DNA of 64,000 nucleotides, from assembly GCA_963788125.1 (NCBI GenBank), contig CAWBFN010000001.1:496001-560000 (forward strand), given 5' to 3'. The first letter of the stretch is position 1. The number at the start of each line of letters is the position of its first letter. The stretch is from Bog-473 sp963788125. GTDB lineage: Bacteria; Actinomycetota; Acidimicrobiia; Acidimicrobiales; RAAP-2. The notes below the pieces were generated by a model, which was not told where the DNA came from, searched no databases, and saw only the letters and a program-made list of their open reading frames with translations. The position numbers and the translations under genes were made by a program. Positions 25,383 through 33,361 of this stretch are shown here, one piece after another.

Positions 25383-25576
25383 TGGCGGACAAGATACCCA
25401 CATCACTTATGGTCAATCTGGCGGTCAATCTGGCGAGGAGTTCTTCACTCTCGGGACCAGACAGACGTCGACCAGGGGATTGCCGAACGCCGACCTCGAC
25501 CACCTGGTAGATCCCGTAGATGACACCGGGATATGCCCGCAGAGCTCGACCGGCGCACGGAGCCTGTGGTGCTCTC

Positions 25577-25771
25577 TTAGGCCATCGCAGGCGATACGTC
25601 CTCTAGTCCCGACCGGAGCATCTCCCGCAGGTCGGCGTTATCTGGGTGGCCGTGTTTGGCCACGGCGTGTGCCACCGCGGCATCGAGAACCTCATCTTCA
25701 GTTCCCGCGATGGTGAGCGTGCAGTTGATCTCGCTGGGCACCTTGCGGCAGTCGATCATCTTCCGGGCCAT
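25577..25771 (-). CDS. DUF1059 domain-containing protein
   Basis: 64-residue protein that is essentially one DUF1059 domain (RKMIDCRKVPSEINCTLTIA, GTEDEVLDAAVAHAVAKHGH). Two cysteines (DCR and NCT) are conserved features of the family, whose function is unknown. It begins 24 bases after the cupin gene stop on the same strand, so the two likely form an operon whose promoter faces the TetR gene at 26249. Confidence 0.85.
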   Translation of the reverse strand: MARKMIDCRKVPSEINCTLTIAGTEDEVLDAAVAHAVAKHGHPDNADLREMLRSGLEDVSPAMA

Positions 25772-25795
25772 TTCAGCCTCCCTTTCTTTTCAGGT

Positions 25796-26149
25796 CTACT
25801 TGGCGTAGTTGCTGGCGCCGAACCAGTCCACGGTCACCGCGGGCGCCTCGCCGACCACCCAGGCATCGTGACCGCTCGGCAACGACGTCACATCGCCGGG
25901 ACCGGCCAGGAACTCCGTTCCGTCGTCCATGAGGATCGCCAACTGGCCACTGACGTGGTACTGAAAATGGGGAGCCTCGCAACTCTTCGTATTGGCGATG
26001 GGCTTCACGTCGTTTGACCAACGCCACCCGGGCTCAAAGGTATAGCGCCCTACTTCAGCCCCGCCGACCTTCACGATCTCGGCTCTGCCGTGGGGGAACT
26101 CCCGGACCTCATCGGGTTGTGCAAACTCTCGGTGTTCAGCTTCGTGCAT
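25796..26149 (-). CDS. Cupin domain-containing protein
   Basis: 117-residue single-domain cupin. Motif 1 is modified (PGWRWSNDVKPIANTKSCEA, then PHFQYHVSGQLAILMDDG) and motif 2 is GPGDVTSLPSGHDAWVVG; the Gly-rich and His positions point to a metal-binding beta-barrel. The substrate is unknown. The gene is the first of a cupin-DUF1059 pair and diverges from a TetR gene with palindromes in between, so TetR control is likely. The lysine at the C-terminus ends the barrel without extra domains. Confidence 0.82.
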   Translation of the reverse strand: MHEAEHREFAQPDEVREFPHGRAEIVKVGGAEVGRYTFEPGWRWSNDVKPIANTKSCEAPHFQYHVSGQLAILMDDGTEFLAGPGDVTSLPSGHDAWVVGEAPAVTVDWFGASNYAK

Positions 26150-26184
26150 ATCGACAGCCTCCCGCTCGTGGTTCGACCGTTACG

Positions 26185-26203
26185 GTAAGCTTACTTATTA
26201 GTA
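26185..26203. promoter_or_regulatory. Overlapping palindromes between cupin and TetR genes
   Basis: A 10-bp palindrome GTAAGCTTAC (26185-26194) overlaps the inverted repeat TACT-TATT-AGTA (26192-26203). The AT-rich segment stands out from its GC-rich surroundings and sits in the divergent promoter region of the cupin gene (start 26149) and the TetR gene (start about 26249). Confidence 0.5.
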
Positions 26204-26248
26204 GATAGACGTCAAGTGGGAATCTCGGATAGGGTCTACGGCGTGGCA

Positions 26249-26842
26249 ATGGCCAAGACGGCGGAGGCGAAGCAGGACCGGACCGATACAGCCAACCAAA
26301 TATTGGACGTGGCGGAGCGCCTGGTCCAGGTCCGAGGATTCAACGCCTTCAGCTACGCCGACGTCGCCAAAGAGGTGCACATCTCCACGGCCTCACTCCA
26401 CTACCACTTCCCCAGTAAGTCGGAGCTTGGCGAGGCCCTCATCGCCCGCTACGCAAACCGCTTCATGGCGGCACTGGGCGAAATCGACGAGGGCGTTGTA
26501 GATCAGCCTCGCAAGCTCGCTGCCTACGTCGAGCTTTATGTCGGGGTGCTGCGCCACGAAAGGATGTGCCTGTGCGGCATGTTGGCGGCCGAGCACGAAA
26601 CGCTCTCTGCGGCAATGCAGAGTGCGGTCGTCAAGTTCTTCGAAGAGAATGAGGCCTGGCTCGCCGAGGTACTGCAGCAAGGTCGGGACCAAGGGTCCTT
26701 GAGGTTCGCTGGATCACCGCTCGAAGAAGCACGGTCAATCGTCTCCGCACTCGAAGGGGCGATGCTCGTCGCTCGGTCCTTTGGCGACATCAATCGCTTC
26801 CAGGCTGTCGCGGGCCATCTCCTGACGTCTCTTCGCCCATAG
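26249..26842 (+). CDS. TetR/AcrR-family transcriptional regulator
   Basis: 197-residue regulator from ATG 26249 (GTG 26243 is also possible). The HTH spans roughly residues 15-60: ANQILDVAERLVQVRGFNAF, then STASLHYHFPSKSELGEALI. The C-terminal domain contains LRHERMCLCGMLAAEHETL, a segment typical of the AcrR-type regulators related to NemR/YcdC-type proteins that sense electrophiles, where cysteines can be the sensor (inference). It probably represses itself and the divergent cupin-DUF1059 pair. Confidence 0.9.
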   Translation: MAKTAEAKQDRTDTANQILDVAERLVQVRGFNAFSYADVAKEVHISTASLHYHFPSKSELGEALIARYANRFMAALGEIDEGVVDQPRKLAAYVELYVGVLRHERMCLCGMLAAEHETLSAAMQSAVVKFFEENEAWLAEVLQQGRDQGSLRFAGSPLEEARSIVSALEGAMLVARSFGDINRFQAVAGHLLTSLRP

Positions 26843-26960
26843 GTCAGGCGAAGCCCTCGGACAACCGCAGCAAGGCGAGAGATCGGGCAGGCTGCCACGC
26901 ACAGGGGCTCGGTTGCTCGGCCATTTGACCTTGAGTGGCGGTGTGACGAGAATCGGATTC

Positions 26961-27317
26961 ATGTCCAGTGACGAGATCGATCAGTACCTGGCGGATCTCG
27001 AGGAGCCGAAACGATCGACGCTACAGCGATTGCGCCAGACGATCCTTGAGGTAGTACCTGAGGCCGACCAAGGGATCTCCTATCAAGTCCCGGCGTTCAA
27101 GCTCGACGGGAAGGTCATCGCCGGATTCGCTGCTTTCAAGAACCACCTGAGCTACCTGCCCCACAGCGGTTCGGTATTTCCGTTGCTTCGAGACGAGGTC
27201 GCAGACTACAAGACGTCCAAAGGAGCACTCCAGTTCCCCGTCGACTCACCGCTACCAAAGTCCCTCGTCGAGCGGCTCATCAGGGTGCGAATCGCCCAAG
27301 CGTTCCCCGAGGGCTAA
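26961..27317 (+). CDS. DUF1801 (YdhG-like) protein
   Basis: 118-residue protein with the DUF1801 pattern: SDEIDQYLADLEEPKRSTLQ, VPEADQGISYQVPAFKLDGK, FAAFKNHLSYLPHSGSV, and a closing SLVERLIRVRIAQ. The family includes proteins related to bacterial iron chaperone-like YdhG; the exact role here is not known. ATG 26961 matches the usual family start, although an in-frame GTG/TTG extension exists upstream. A 44-bp tandem duplication starts 15 bases after the stop. Confidence 0.83.
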   Translation: MSSDEIDQYLADLEEPKRSTLQRLRQTILEVVPEADQGISYQVPAFKLDGKVIAGFAAFKNHLSYLPHSGSVFPLLRDEVADYKTSKGALQFPVDSPLPKSLVERLIRVRIAQAFPEG

Positions 27318-27332
27318 GACCGCCTGGGCCAG

Positions 27333-27420
27333 TCGGCGCTCCATCGGCGCCTCGGACCGGCGCAGGGCGATTCACCTCGGCGCTCCATCGGCGCCTCGGA
27401 CCGGCGCAGGGCGATTCACC
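27333..27420. repeat. Perfect 44-bp tandem duplication
   Basis: Two identical head-to-tail copies, 27333-27376 and 27377-27420, in the spacer between the DUF1801 and DUF1905 genes. Each begins TCGGCGCTCCATCGG and ends GCGATTCACC. A perfect copy pair suggests recent duplication or slippage. Confidence 0.92.
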
Positions 27421-27464
27421 AATGACTTCGTGAGGTCCGATCCGTCCATAATGAAGACCAAGGG

Positions 27465-27830
27465 TTGCCGAGGGAGGACAGGGAGGTGAGGGAGGACAGC
27501 GAGGACAGGGTGGACAAGGTGGACAAGGTGGACAAGGTGGACAAGGTGGACAAGACATTTAGAGCTGAGTTGCAAAAAAGCCCCAGCCAGGGTGGCTGGA
27601 CCTACGTTGTGATGCCGGGATCAGCGGAATACTTCGGCACCAAGGGCTTGGTGAAGGTCAAGGGAACGGTCGATGGCCAACCCTTCCAGAGTTCCTTCAT
27701 GGCTCTGGGCGACGGTACCCACAAGCTGCCGATTAGAGCGGATATCCGCAAGAAACTCAGAAAGGAGGAGGGCGATACCGTCACAGTCCATCTCACGGAG
27801 CGGTTGCCGAATAAGGACGCCTCCGTGTAG
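27465..27830 (+). CDS. DUF1905 domain protein with repeated N-terminus
   Basis: 121 residues if TTG 27465 is used. The DUF1905 core runs from about residue 32 (FRAELQKSPSQGGWTYVVMP, then GTKGLVKVKGTVDGQPFQSS, and DIRKKLRKEEGDTVTVHL), a small beta-barrel of unknown function. In front are five consecutive copies of Val-Asp-Lys encoded by a 9-bp DNA repeat, each beginning with GTG. Any of these, or GTG 27486, could be the true start, so the N-terminus is uncertain. Neighbour DUF1801 is a frequent genomic companion of DUF1905 in my experience, supporting the call. Confidence 0.8.
   Translation: MPREDREVREDSEDRVDKVDKVDKVDKVDKTFRAELQKSPSQGGWTYVVMPGSAEYFGTKGLVKVKGTVDGQPFQSSFMALGDGTHKLPIRADIRKKLRKEEGDTVTVHLTERLPNKDASV
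27510..27554 (+). repeat. Five 9-bp repeats encoding Val-Asp-Lys
   Basis: Five exact copies of GTGGACAAG within the N-terminal coding region of the DUF1905 gene. The preceding 40 bases are built from related GAGGACAG-type units, giving repeated ribosome-binding-like and GTG start-like motifs. Confidence 0.92.
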
Positions 27831-27895
27831 GGGCAGGTCGGCGAGAGGAGATACCCGGAGACCGCGTCGTGGCCGGTCTGCCGATAGGACGACCG

Positions 27896-28300
27896 CTACG
27901 CCTGATATCCATCAGGCCACTGTTGCAAGGCCCACATATTTCCATCCGGATCGGTGAAGTAGGAATAGAGAACCCCTCCCATGTCCTCGACGTCACTTAC
28001 GTCGATACCATTCGCAGTGAGAGCTGACCGGGACGCTTCGATGTCCTTGACGACGAGATGGAGCCCTTTGACCGATCCTGGGGTCATGTCGGTGATCGGG
28101 CCCATCCCAGTGCCGAACACAATGGCGCAGCTCGATCCCGGCGGGGTGAGCTGGACGACTCGCATCGTCTCATTAACCTGGACGTCGACCACATTTCCGA
28201 ATCCGACCTGCTCGTAGAACGCCTTGGCCTGGTCGACGTCCGACACGGGGACTGGAACGAGTTCCAGCCGCATGTCCGGCACTGCATGACGATCTGCCAC
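27896..28300 (-). CDS. VOC (glyoxalase/bleomycin resistance) family protein
   Basis: 134-residue single VOC domain made of two beta-alpha-beta-beta-beta units: RLELVPVPVSDVDQAKAFYE at the start, VQLTPPGSSCAIVFGTG in the middle, and SYFTDPDGNMWALQQW at the end. Putative metal ligands are the early Glu and the late Glu/Gln positions, but the usual His is not obvious, so an enzymatic role is uncertain. Related proteins are dioxygenase- or lyase-like, or bind antibiotics. The gene is convergent with the DUF1905 gene. Confidence 0.87.
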   Translation of the reverse strand: MADRHAVPDMRLELVPVPVSDVDQAKAFYEQVGFGNVVDVQVNETMRVVQLTPPGSSCAIVFGTGMGPITDMTPGSVKGLHLVVKDIEASRSALTANGIDVSDVEDMGGVLYSYFTDPDGNMWALQQWPDGYQA

Positions 28301-28582
28301 TGAACCACTCCTTGATTATTTAGGTGCGATATGAGATCACGTATCTGGTCGTTCTCCAGCCACGTCGCTGTGCGTAGACCCGCGCATATTACGACACGTC
28401 ACATCAGCAAATGTCATCGGCTCTCGTCAAGGCGCTCTCCTCAGAATGCCTCCATTGGGGCGGCCACAGTGTCGTGTTCGCGCAAATCGGTTCGGCCCTG
28501 GGTGGGGGAGCGGGGGAGACCTAAGGGGATGGCCTCTGCCGAGGAGCTCCAGGTCAAGCTGCCCAAAATCGGCCCATGCTCA

Positions 28583-31093
28583 TCACTCAGCTCTCAGAAC
28601 AAGTGCGGTCGGAGTCCGGGCGGCGTTTCGACCCGGCCACGCCGCCACGAGGTTTGCCAGCACGAGCGCCCCCACGATGACGAGCACTATCGGGACGGCG
28701 GGGATCGACGGATCGGCAACGGCGGACAGTTGATGGGCGAAGAGGTCCCAAAGGAGACGACCGAAGGCGATCCCGAAGGGGACACCAACGAACAGGCCGA
28801 CCAGGGCCACGATCGTCGACTGCCAGGCCACGGCCGCCGCCAGTTGGCGCTGGGTGAAGCCGAACGTTTTCAAGAGGGCCATCTCGCGCCGGCGGCGCCT
28901 GACCGACGCCACCAGGGTCAGACCCAAGGCCGCTACCGCTCCCACGGCCAACCCACCGGCCAGGAGTGCCGGCGTTGTTCCCATAGTCCGGTAGTTCACG
29001 ATCTCCGCCGGCCGCTGCGGGCCCAGCAGCTGGATCGTGCCGCCGTAGGCTTCGGGGCCGTTCGCGGCCACAGCTTGAGGCGAACGGAACAGTTGCAAGG
29101 CCGTGTGCACGATCGTGTCCAGAGATCGACGCGCGGCCACTGGGTCCGCCCCGGGACGCAGACGGATGAAGAGGGCGTTCGGACCGGAATCTGGGCCGAA
29201 CTGGTCGAGCAGAGCGGACGGGACAACTGAAGTGGGGATGAGCGCACCGGTACTCATGGACGGGTGAACGCCCAGCACCGTGCCGATCGTCGGCAGGGTG
29301 GCGGTGCCGACGACCCGGAGGCGCACCGTGGGGATGCCATCGCCCTGCAGCACGACGGTGTCGCCGAGACGTTTGTGCAGCTGGGCCAGTGTGGCCTCAC
29401 CGAGCACGATCTGGCCCTTTCCGTCCATCCGGTGACCGGTCAGGACCGGAGGCGTGATCACGGCACGCGCCGGTTCGGCCAGGAGGGGCACCACTTGGCT
29501 GTCGACCTCCGCCGTCCCGAAGTAGACCCCCGTCGTGCTGGCCACCAGACGGTCACGGGCCAGCAGCGGCTGGACCACATTGGTGGGCACGGGCCCGTAC
29601 CCGTCCGTCGAGTAGAGGGCGTAATCGAAGTTCCATCCGTACAGGCCGGGATGCGAGATCAGCGTGTCCAGGCTGGCCCCGAAGGTGAGAGTGGCGGTCA
29701 CCACGGTGATCGCCAGCACCGCCCCCAAAATGACCGAACGCACCGGCACCGTGCTGCGGCCGCGCCCGCTCTCGAGGGCAAACCGGAGACCGGCGATCCC
29801 CGACACCGGGATCCCGGCCGCGAGGCCGAACTGGACGATGCTCGATCCGTGCTCGCCCGCCCGCCCGCCGGACGTGATGCGGTGCGGCGCCTGGCGGACG
29901 GCAACCGCCACGGCCGCCCCACCGACCAAGAGGGAAAGGACCAGGACCCCTAGGCCCAGGACCAACCAATCGAAGTCGATGCCCGGAGACGGGTCGACCG
30001 CACGCACCGGACCGAAGGGCGCAAGCGGGGACAGCCCGACGGCGATCGCACCGGCCAGCAACGAACCGACGACCACCGCGCCCACAATGCCGAGCAGCCC
30101 GTCCGTCGAGGTGACGGCCGGTCCGGCACCGATGGCCCGTAGCACCGCGCCCTCCTCCGCTTCGACACGCAGCTGACGGCTGACCGCCTGGATACCGATG
30201 AGCAGCGCGGCCAGAGCGGCGATGATCCCGAACACCCCGAGGGCGATGGCCTCCGGCCGGATCGCCCGCTGCGCCTCGGCCTCGATCTCCGACGTGACGT
30301 AGACCTGGAGCTGGGAGGGCGCGCCGGAGGTCGATGTGGACGAACTCGACAGGTGGGCGTACTCGCGCTCGACCGCGGAATCGAGCCCGCTCCCTCCCCG
30401 TATCTGTATCCCGTCGTACGTGCCGGCATTGCAGCAGCCCTGGATCTCATGGTCCAGGGCCGACGTGCCGAGGAGAAAGCCCGTATTGCCCCGGTCGATG
30501 TCGTCCTGCACGACCTGGGTGTTCAATACCCCCACCCCTACCACCCTCGCGTCAATGGTCCGGTAGGGCGTCAGGCTCGTCCGATTGACCGGCCAGAGCC
30601 CGATGCGAACGTGGGAGCCCACGTGGAGTCCCAGGAACGCGGCGGCGGTCGGGGTGGCGACGATTTCGTCCGCCCGGGACTGATCGGCCGCCCGTCCCGC
30701 GGTGATGGTGACCCGATCCTGTCGGGAGTACTCGCCGTCCTCGCTGGCGATCAACTCCACCTGAGCCAGGAGGACGGTATCCAGTCCACCGCTCGGAGTG
30801 AGGGTGGCGGCGTTGAAAGAGTCGAGACACCCGACCCGGGACACATGGGGCAGGCGGGCGATTTGGCCGATGAAGCCGGATGCACAGTCCACCGAGCCGC
30901 TCGGCTCCACCAGAAGGTCGGAGGGATTGGTCCGGGCCAGGAAGGTCGGGTAGGAGGACTGGGTGCGACGAGCACCGGCGATGGACCCCATGGCCAGGCC
31001 GCCCACCAGGCCGACCAGAAGGACGATACCCAGGTAGCCCGGCCACCGGCGCCGCCAGGTGGCACGGAAGCGGTACCAGCCAACAGTTAGCAC
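28583..31093 (-). CDS. FtsX-like ABC transporter permease (orphan, large)
   Basis: 836-residue permease of the same two-unit design as 19140-21614. Helix 1 is GYLGIVLLVGLVGGLAMGSI followed by AGARRTQSSYPTFLARTNPS. Three helices lie near residues 280-410 and a second cluster closes the protein (ALLAGGLAVGAVAALGLTLV, ATWQ-like VAWQSTIVALVGLFVGVPFG). The last residues ALVLRAE match the end SSVLRAE of the other permease. No ATP-binding subunit is adjacent. Codon use is strongly GC-biased like its neighbours. The substrate is unknown; the shared architecture suggests the two are distant paralogues. Confidence 0.88.
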   Translation of the reverse strand: MLTVGWYRFRATWRRRWPGYLGIVLLVGLVGGLAMGSIAGARRTQSSYPTFLARTNPSDLLVEPSGSVDCASGFIGQIARLPHVSRVGCLDSFNAATLTPSGGLDTVLLAQVELIASEDGEYSRQDRVTITAGRAADQSRADEIVATPTAAAFLGLHVGSHVRIGLWPVNRTSLTPYRTIDARVVGVGVLNTQVVQDDIDRGNTGFLLGTSALDHEIQGCCNAGTYDGIQIRGGSGLDSAVEREYAHLSSSSTSTSGAPSQLQVYVTSEIEAEAQRAIRPEAIALGVFGIIAALAALLIGIQAVSRQLRVEAEEGAVLRAIGAGPAVTSTDGLLGIVGAVVVGSLLAGAIAVGLSPLAPFGPVRAVDPSPGIDFDWLVLGLGVLVLSLLVGGAAVAVAVRQAPHRITSGGRAGEHGSSIVQFGLAAGIPVSGIAGLRFALESGRGRSTVPVRSVILGAVLAITVVTATLTFGASLDTLISHPGLYGWNFDYALYSTDGYGPVPTNVVQPLLARDRLVASTTGVYFGTAEVDSQVVPLLAEPARAVITPPVLTGHRMDGKGQIVLGEATLAQLHKRLGDTVVLQGDGIPTVRLRVVGTATLPTIGTVLGVHPSMSTGALIPTSVVPSALLDQFGPDSGPNALFIRLRPGADPVAARRSLDTIVHTALQLFRSPQAVAANGPEAYGGTIQLLGPQRPAEIVNYRTMGTTPALLAGGLAVGAVAALGLTLVASVRRRRREMALLKTFGFTQRQLAAAVAWQSTIVALVGLFVGVPFGIAFGRLLWDLFAHQLSAVADPSIPAVPIVLVIVGALVLANLVAAWPGRNAARTPTALVLRAE

Positions 31094-31243
31094 GTCGTCC
31101 TCACGACATCAGAACTTCGTCGACCTCACCACCTGTTCCACCACCATGGACAGTGTGGTGGGTGTTCGGCCGTCCGCCAAGGGGGGCAGCACCCGGAACA
31201 TCTTCGTGCCAGCATCCCGGCGACCAAGTCGCTGATCCGCTCA

Positions 31244-31291
31244 GGTAACTCGGACCGCAGGTAACTCGGACCGCAGGGAACTCGGACCGCA
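31244..31291. repeat. Three 16-bp tandem repeats
   Basis: Units at 31244-31259, 31260-31275 and 31276-31291, consensus GGTAACTCGGACCGCA (copy 3 has GGGAAC). They lie in the 268-base gap between the SDR gene stop and the FtsX gene start, both on the minus strand, about 150 bases upstream of the FtsX start. Confidence 0.88.
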
Positions 31292-31361
31292 GGGAGAAGC
31301 CCATCGGAGCTGTTCGGCACATCGTCACCTCAGAGCGGGCGCCAAGTTCCCTACCGGAGCG

Positions 31362-32207
31362 TCACGTGGGAGCGGAGGGATCCGGCATTCCCGAGGGGCT
31401 GCGTCCGGCATACAACAGCTCAACGTAGTTTCGTAGAAAGCCGTCGAGATCCCTTCCATGGTTCATCACCCACTCCTTGTCCTCGTCGTGCGTGAGGATC
31501 AAGAACTTCTCCTCTTGGATTGAGGTGACGACGGTCTCACCTACTTCTTCGGCAGAGATCTGTCGTTGCATATGGGCGGGAAAATTCGTCCAACGCGGGT
31601 CATCGATGCCGACCATGCGGATGTTCTCACTGATGTTCGTGGCCACGAGCCCCGGACACAAAACCGAAACCCCGATGCCTTTTGGCCGGAGGTAAAGGTA
31701 GAGGCCCTCGGTGATTCCCATCACGGCGAACTTGGCACCAATGTAGGGGATGTTGTCGTAGCCGTGCGCGTACAAACCGGCGATCGAGCTGGTGTTGACC
31801 AGCCACCCATTGCCTTGCTCCATGAGAATGGGGACGAACGCGCGGATACCTCGGACTACCCCGAATAGGTTGACGTCGAACAACCATTGCCAGTCGTCAA
31901 TTGGGATACGGTCCGGCGGCCCCAACAACGACACACCGGCATTGTTCATTACCACGTCGACGCGTCCGAACTCGGCGAGGACTCTCTGAGCGAGCGCTTC
32001 CATGTCTTCGTCGGAAGTGACGTCGCACCGAACGGCGATCCCCTTTTGGCCGAGTTCAGTCACTTCGGCGGCCGTTCTTTCCATCCGCTCCTCATGGATG
32101 TCGCCTAGTACGACGTCCGCTCCTGCTCGAGCGAGCGCCAGCACCGTTCCCCGGCCGATACCCGATGCGCCGCCCGTTACTACGGCAACTTTTCCGTCCA
32201 GTTCCAT
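31362..32207 (-). CDS. Short-chain dehydrogenase/reductase (SDR)
   Basis: 281-residue classical SDR. The cofactor loop is VVTGGASGIGRGTVLALARA (TGxxxGxG), with an acidic residue after strand 2 (VVLGDIHEE) that favours NAD(H). The catalytic set is visible: Asn in VMNNAGVSLLGP, Ser in NTSSIAGLYA, and Tyr/Lys in YIGAKFAVMGITEG. The C-terminal 40 residues include an acidic tail (LTHDEDKEWVMNHGRDLDGF). It is upstream of the LLM-monooxygenase gene stop on the same strand, about 104 bases apart, and may belong to the same catabolic group. Confidence 0.9.
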   Translation of the reverse strand: MELDGKVAVVTGGASGIGRGTVLALARAGADVVLGDIHEERMERTAAEVTELGQKGIAVRCDVTSDEDMEALAQRVLAEFGRVDVVMNNAGVSLLGPPDRIPIDDWQWLFDVNLFGVVRGIRAFVPILMEQGNGWLVNTSSIAGLYAHGYDNIPYIGAKFAVMGITEGLYLYLRPKGIGVSVLCPGLVATNISENIRMVGIDDPRWTNFPAHMQRQISAEEVGETVVTSIQEEKFLILTHDEDKEWVMNHGRDLDGFLRNYVELLYAGRSPSGMPDPSAPT

Positions 32208-32311
32208 TCGTCCTCCCGCTGAAGAAACCTATAGGCATGGCACCGTGAGTGTAAGCACGTCCACCGAACTGATCGGGAAGTGTGTCGTCATCCGACGTTG
32301 TCGTGCGCCGC

Positions 32312-33361
32312 TCAGTGCAACCGAGGAAGCACCTCCTCGGCGAACAGGCGCATGGATCGTTCGACGTGCTCGTGGGCCATGCCACCAACACCCATGAGAA
32401 CGACGAGATTCTCCACCCCGGCCTCTTTCAGCAACCGCAACCGTTCGAAACAGCCGTCCGGGTCGTCGAAGACCAGCATCGACTCGTTCCATTCGTCATA
32501 GGTCAGGTCGGGCATCGCTGCGGCGAGCGCCTCCCGATCGTGCATGACGTACGAACGAGGGAGCTTCCCGTCCGGCGGAATGGTCAGCGCGGTGACGCGG
32601 GCGAGGTGCCATTCGAATGGCTCGCGAGCGAGCATCCGGGCCTCCTTGCGACTTTCAGCCACGAAGATGTAGCGCATCACGGTCGCCCGCTGCCGGGTCT
32701 TGGCAATGTCGCCGCCCGCCGCCTCGACCTTGGAGAGATAGTCGGCGAAGGCCTCCGCTTCGCTCTCGATCGAGATGAAGCTCGAGAAGATGGCTGGTAT
32801 CCCACGCGCGATGGCGTTGTCGACGCTGGTCGGACTTGAAGCGGCGTGGAGCAGAACGTCCTCCGGTTGCCGCTCCGGAACCGGCCACAGGCGTACCGGG
32901 GGAATGTCGTAGTACTGACCGTGGTGCTCGAATTCATGCGGCTTCCAAGCCGAGAGGACGATGTCGAGTGATTCGTCGAAGCGTTCCCGAGTGGTCTCCA
33001 TGTCGACCTGCATGACCGGGTATTGCGGCCATTGGTAGCCGCGGCCCACAGCGATATCCACTCGACCACCGCTCAGGATGTCGAGCATGGCGACCCGTTC
33101 GGCGAACCGGAGTGGGTGGGTGAACGTCAGATTGACGACGGCGGTGCCGATCCGCACCCGGTTGGTCTGCGCCGCGATGAAGCTCGCCATCTGCAGGGCG
33201 TCACCGCAGAGGCAGTAGTCGAAGAAGTGCTGTTCGGGTACCCACACGCTGTCGTAGCCGAGCTCTTCGGCCAGAACGGCCCGCTCGATCTCACCGTGGA
33301 ACACGTGGTGCGGGTCCATCCACGGGGGGCATTGGAAGGTGTGGTATGTGCCGACTCTCAT
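32312..33361 (-). CDS. LLM-class flavin-dependent oxidoreductase
   Basis: 349-residue luciferase-like TIM-barrel monooxygenase using FMNH2/F420-type flavins. Typical features are LAEELGYDSVWVPEQHFFDY near residue 30, RVRIGTAVVNLTFTHPLRFA near 70, and RVDIAVGRGYQWPQY near 99. The start overlaps the stop of the alpha/beta-hydrolase gene by four bases (ATGA read on the minus strand), so the two are co-translated. This pairing of a hydrolase and an LLM enzyme, under a divergent TetR gene, suggests degradation of a hydrophobic substrate (inference). Confidence 0.9.
   Translation of the reverse strand: MRVGTYHTFQCPPWMDPHHVFHGEIERAVLAEELGYDSVWVPEQHFFDYCLCGDALQMASFIAAQTNRVRIGTAVVNLTFTHPLRFAERVAMLDILSGGRVDIAVGRGYQWPQYPVMQVDMETTRERFDESLDIVLSAWKPHEFEHHGQYYDIPPVRLWPVPERQPEDVLLHAASSPTSVDNAIARGIPAIFSSFISIESEAEAFADYLSKVEAAGGDIAKTRQRATVMRYIFVAESRKEARMLAREPFEWHLARVTALTIPPDGKLPRSYVMHDREALAAAMPDLTYDEWNESMLVFDDPDGCFERLRLLKEAGVENLVVLMGVGGMAHEHVERSMRLFAEEVLPRLH

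Noticed and set aside
27372..27575. Minus-strand frame with repeated Val-His-Leu
   Set aside because: Produced by the 9-bp GTGGACAAG repeat of the DUF1905 gene read backwards.
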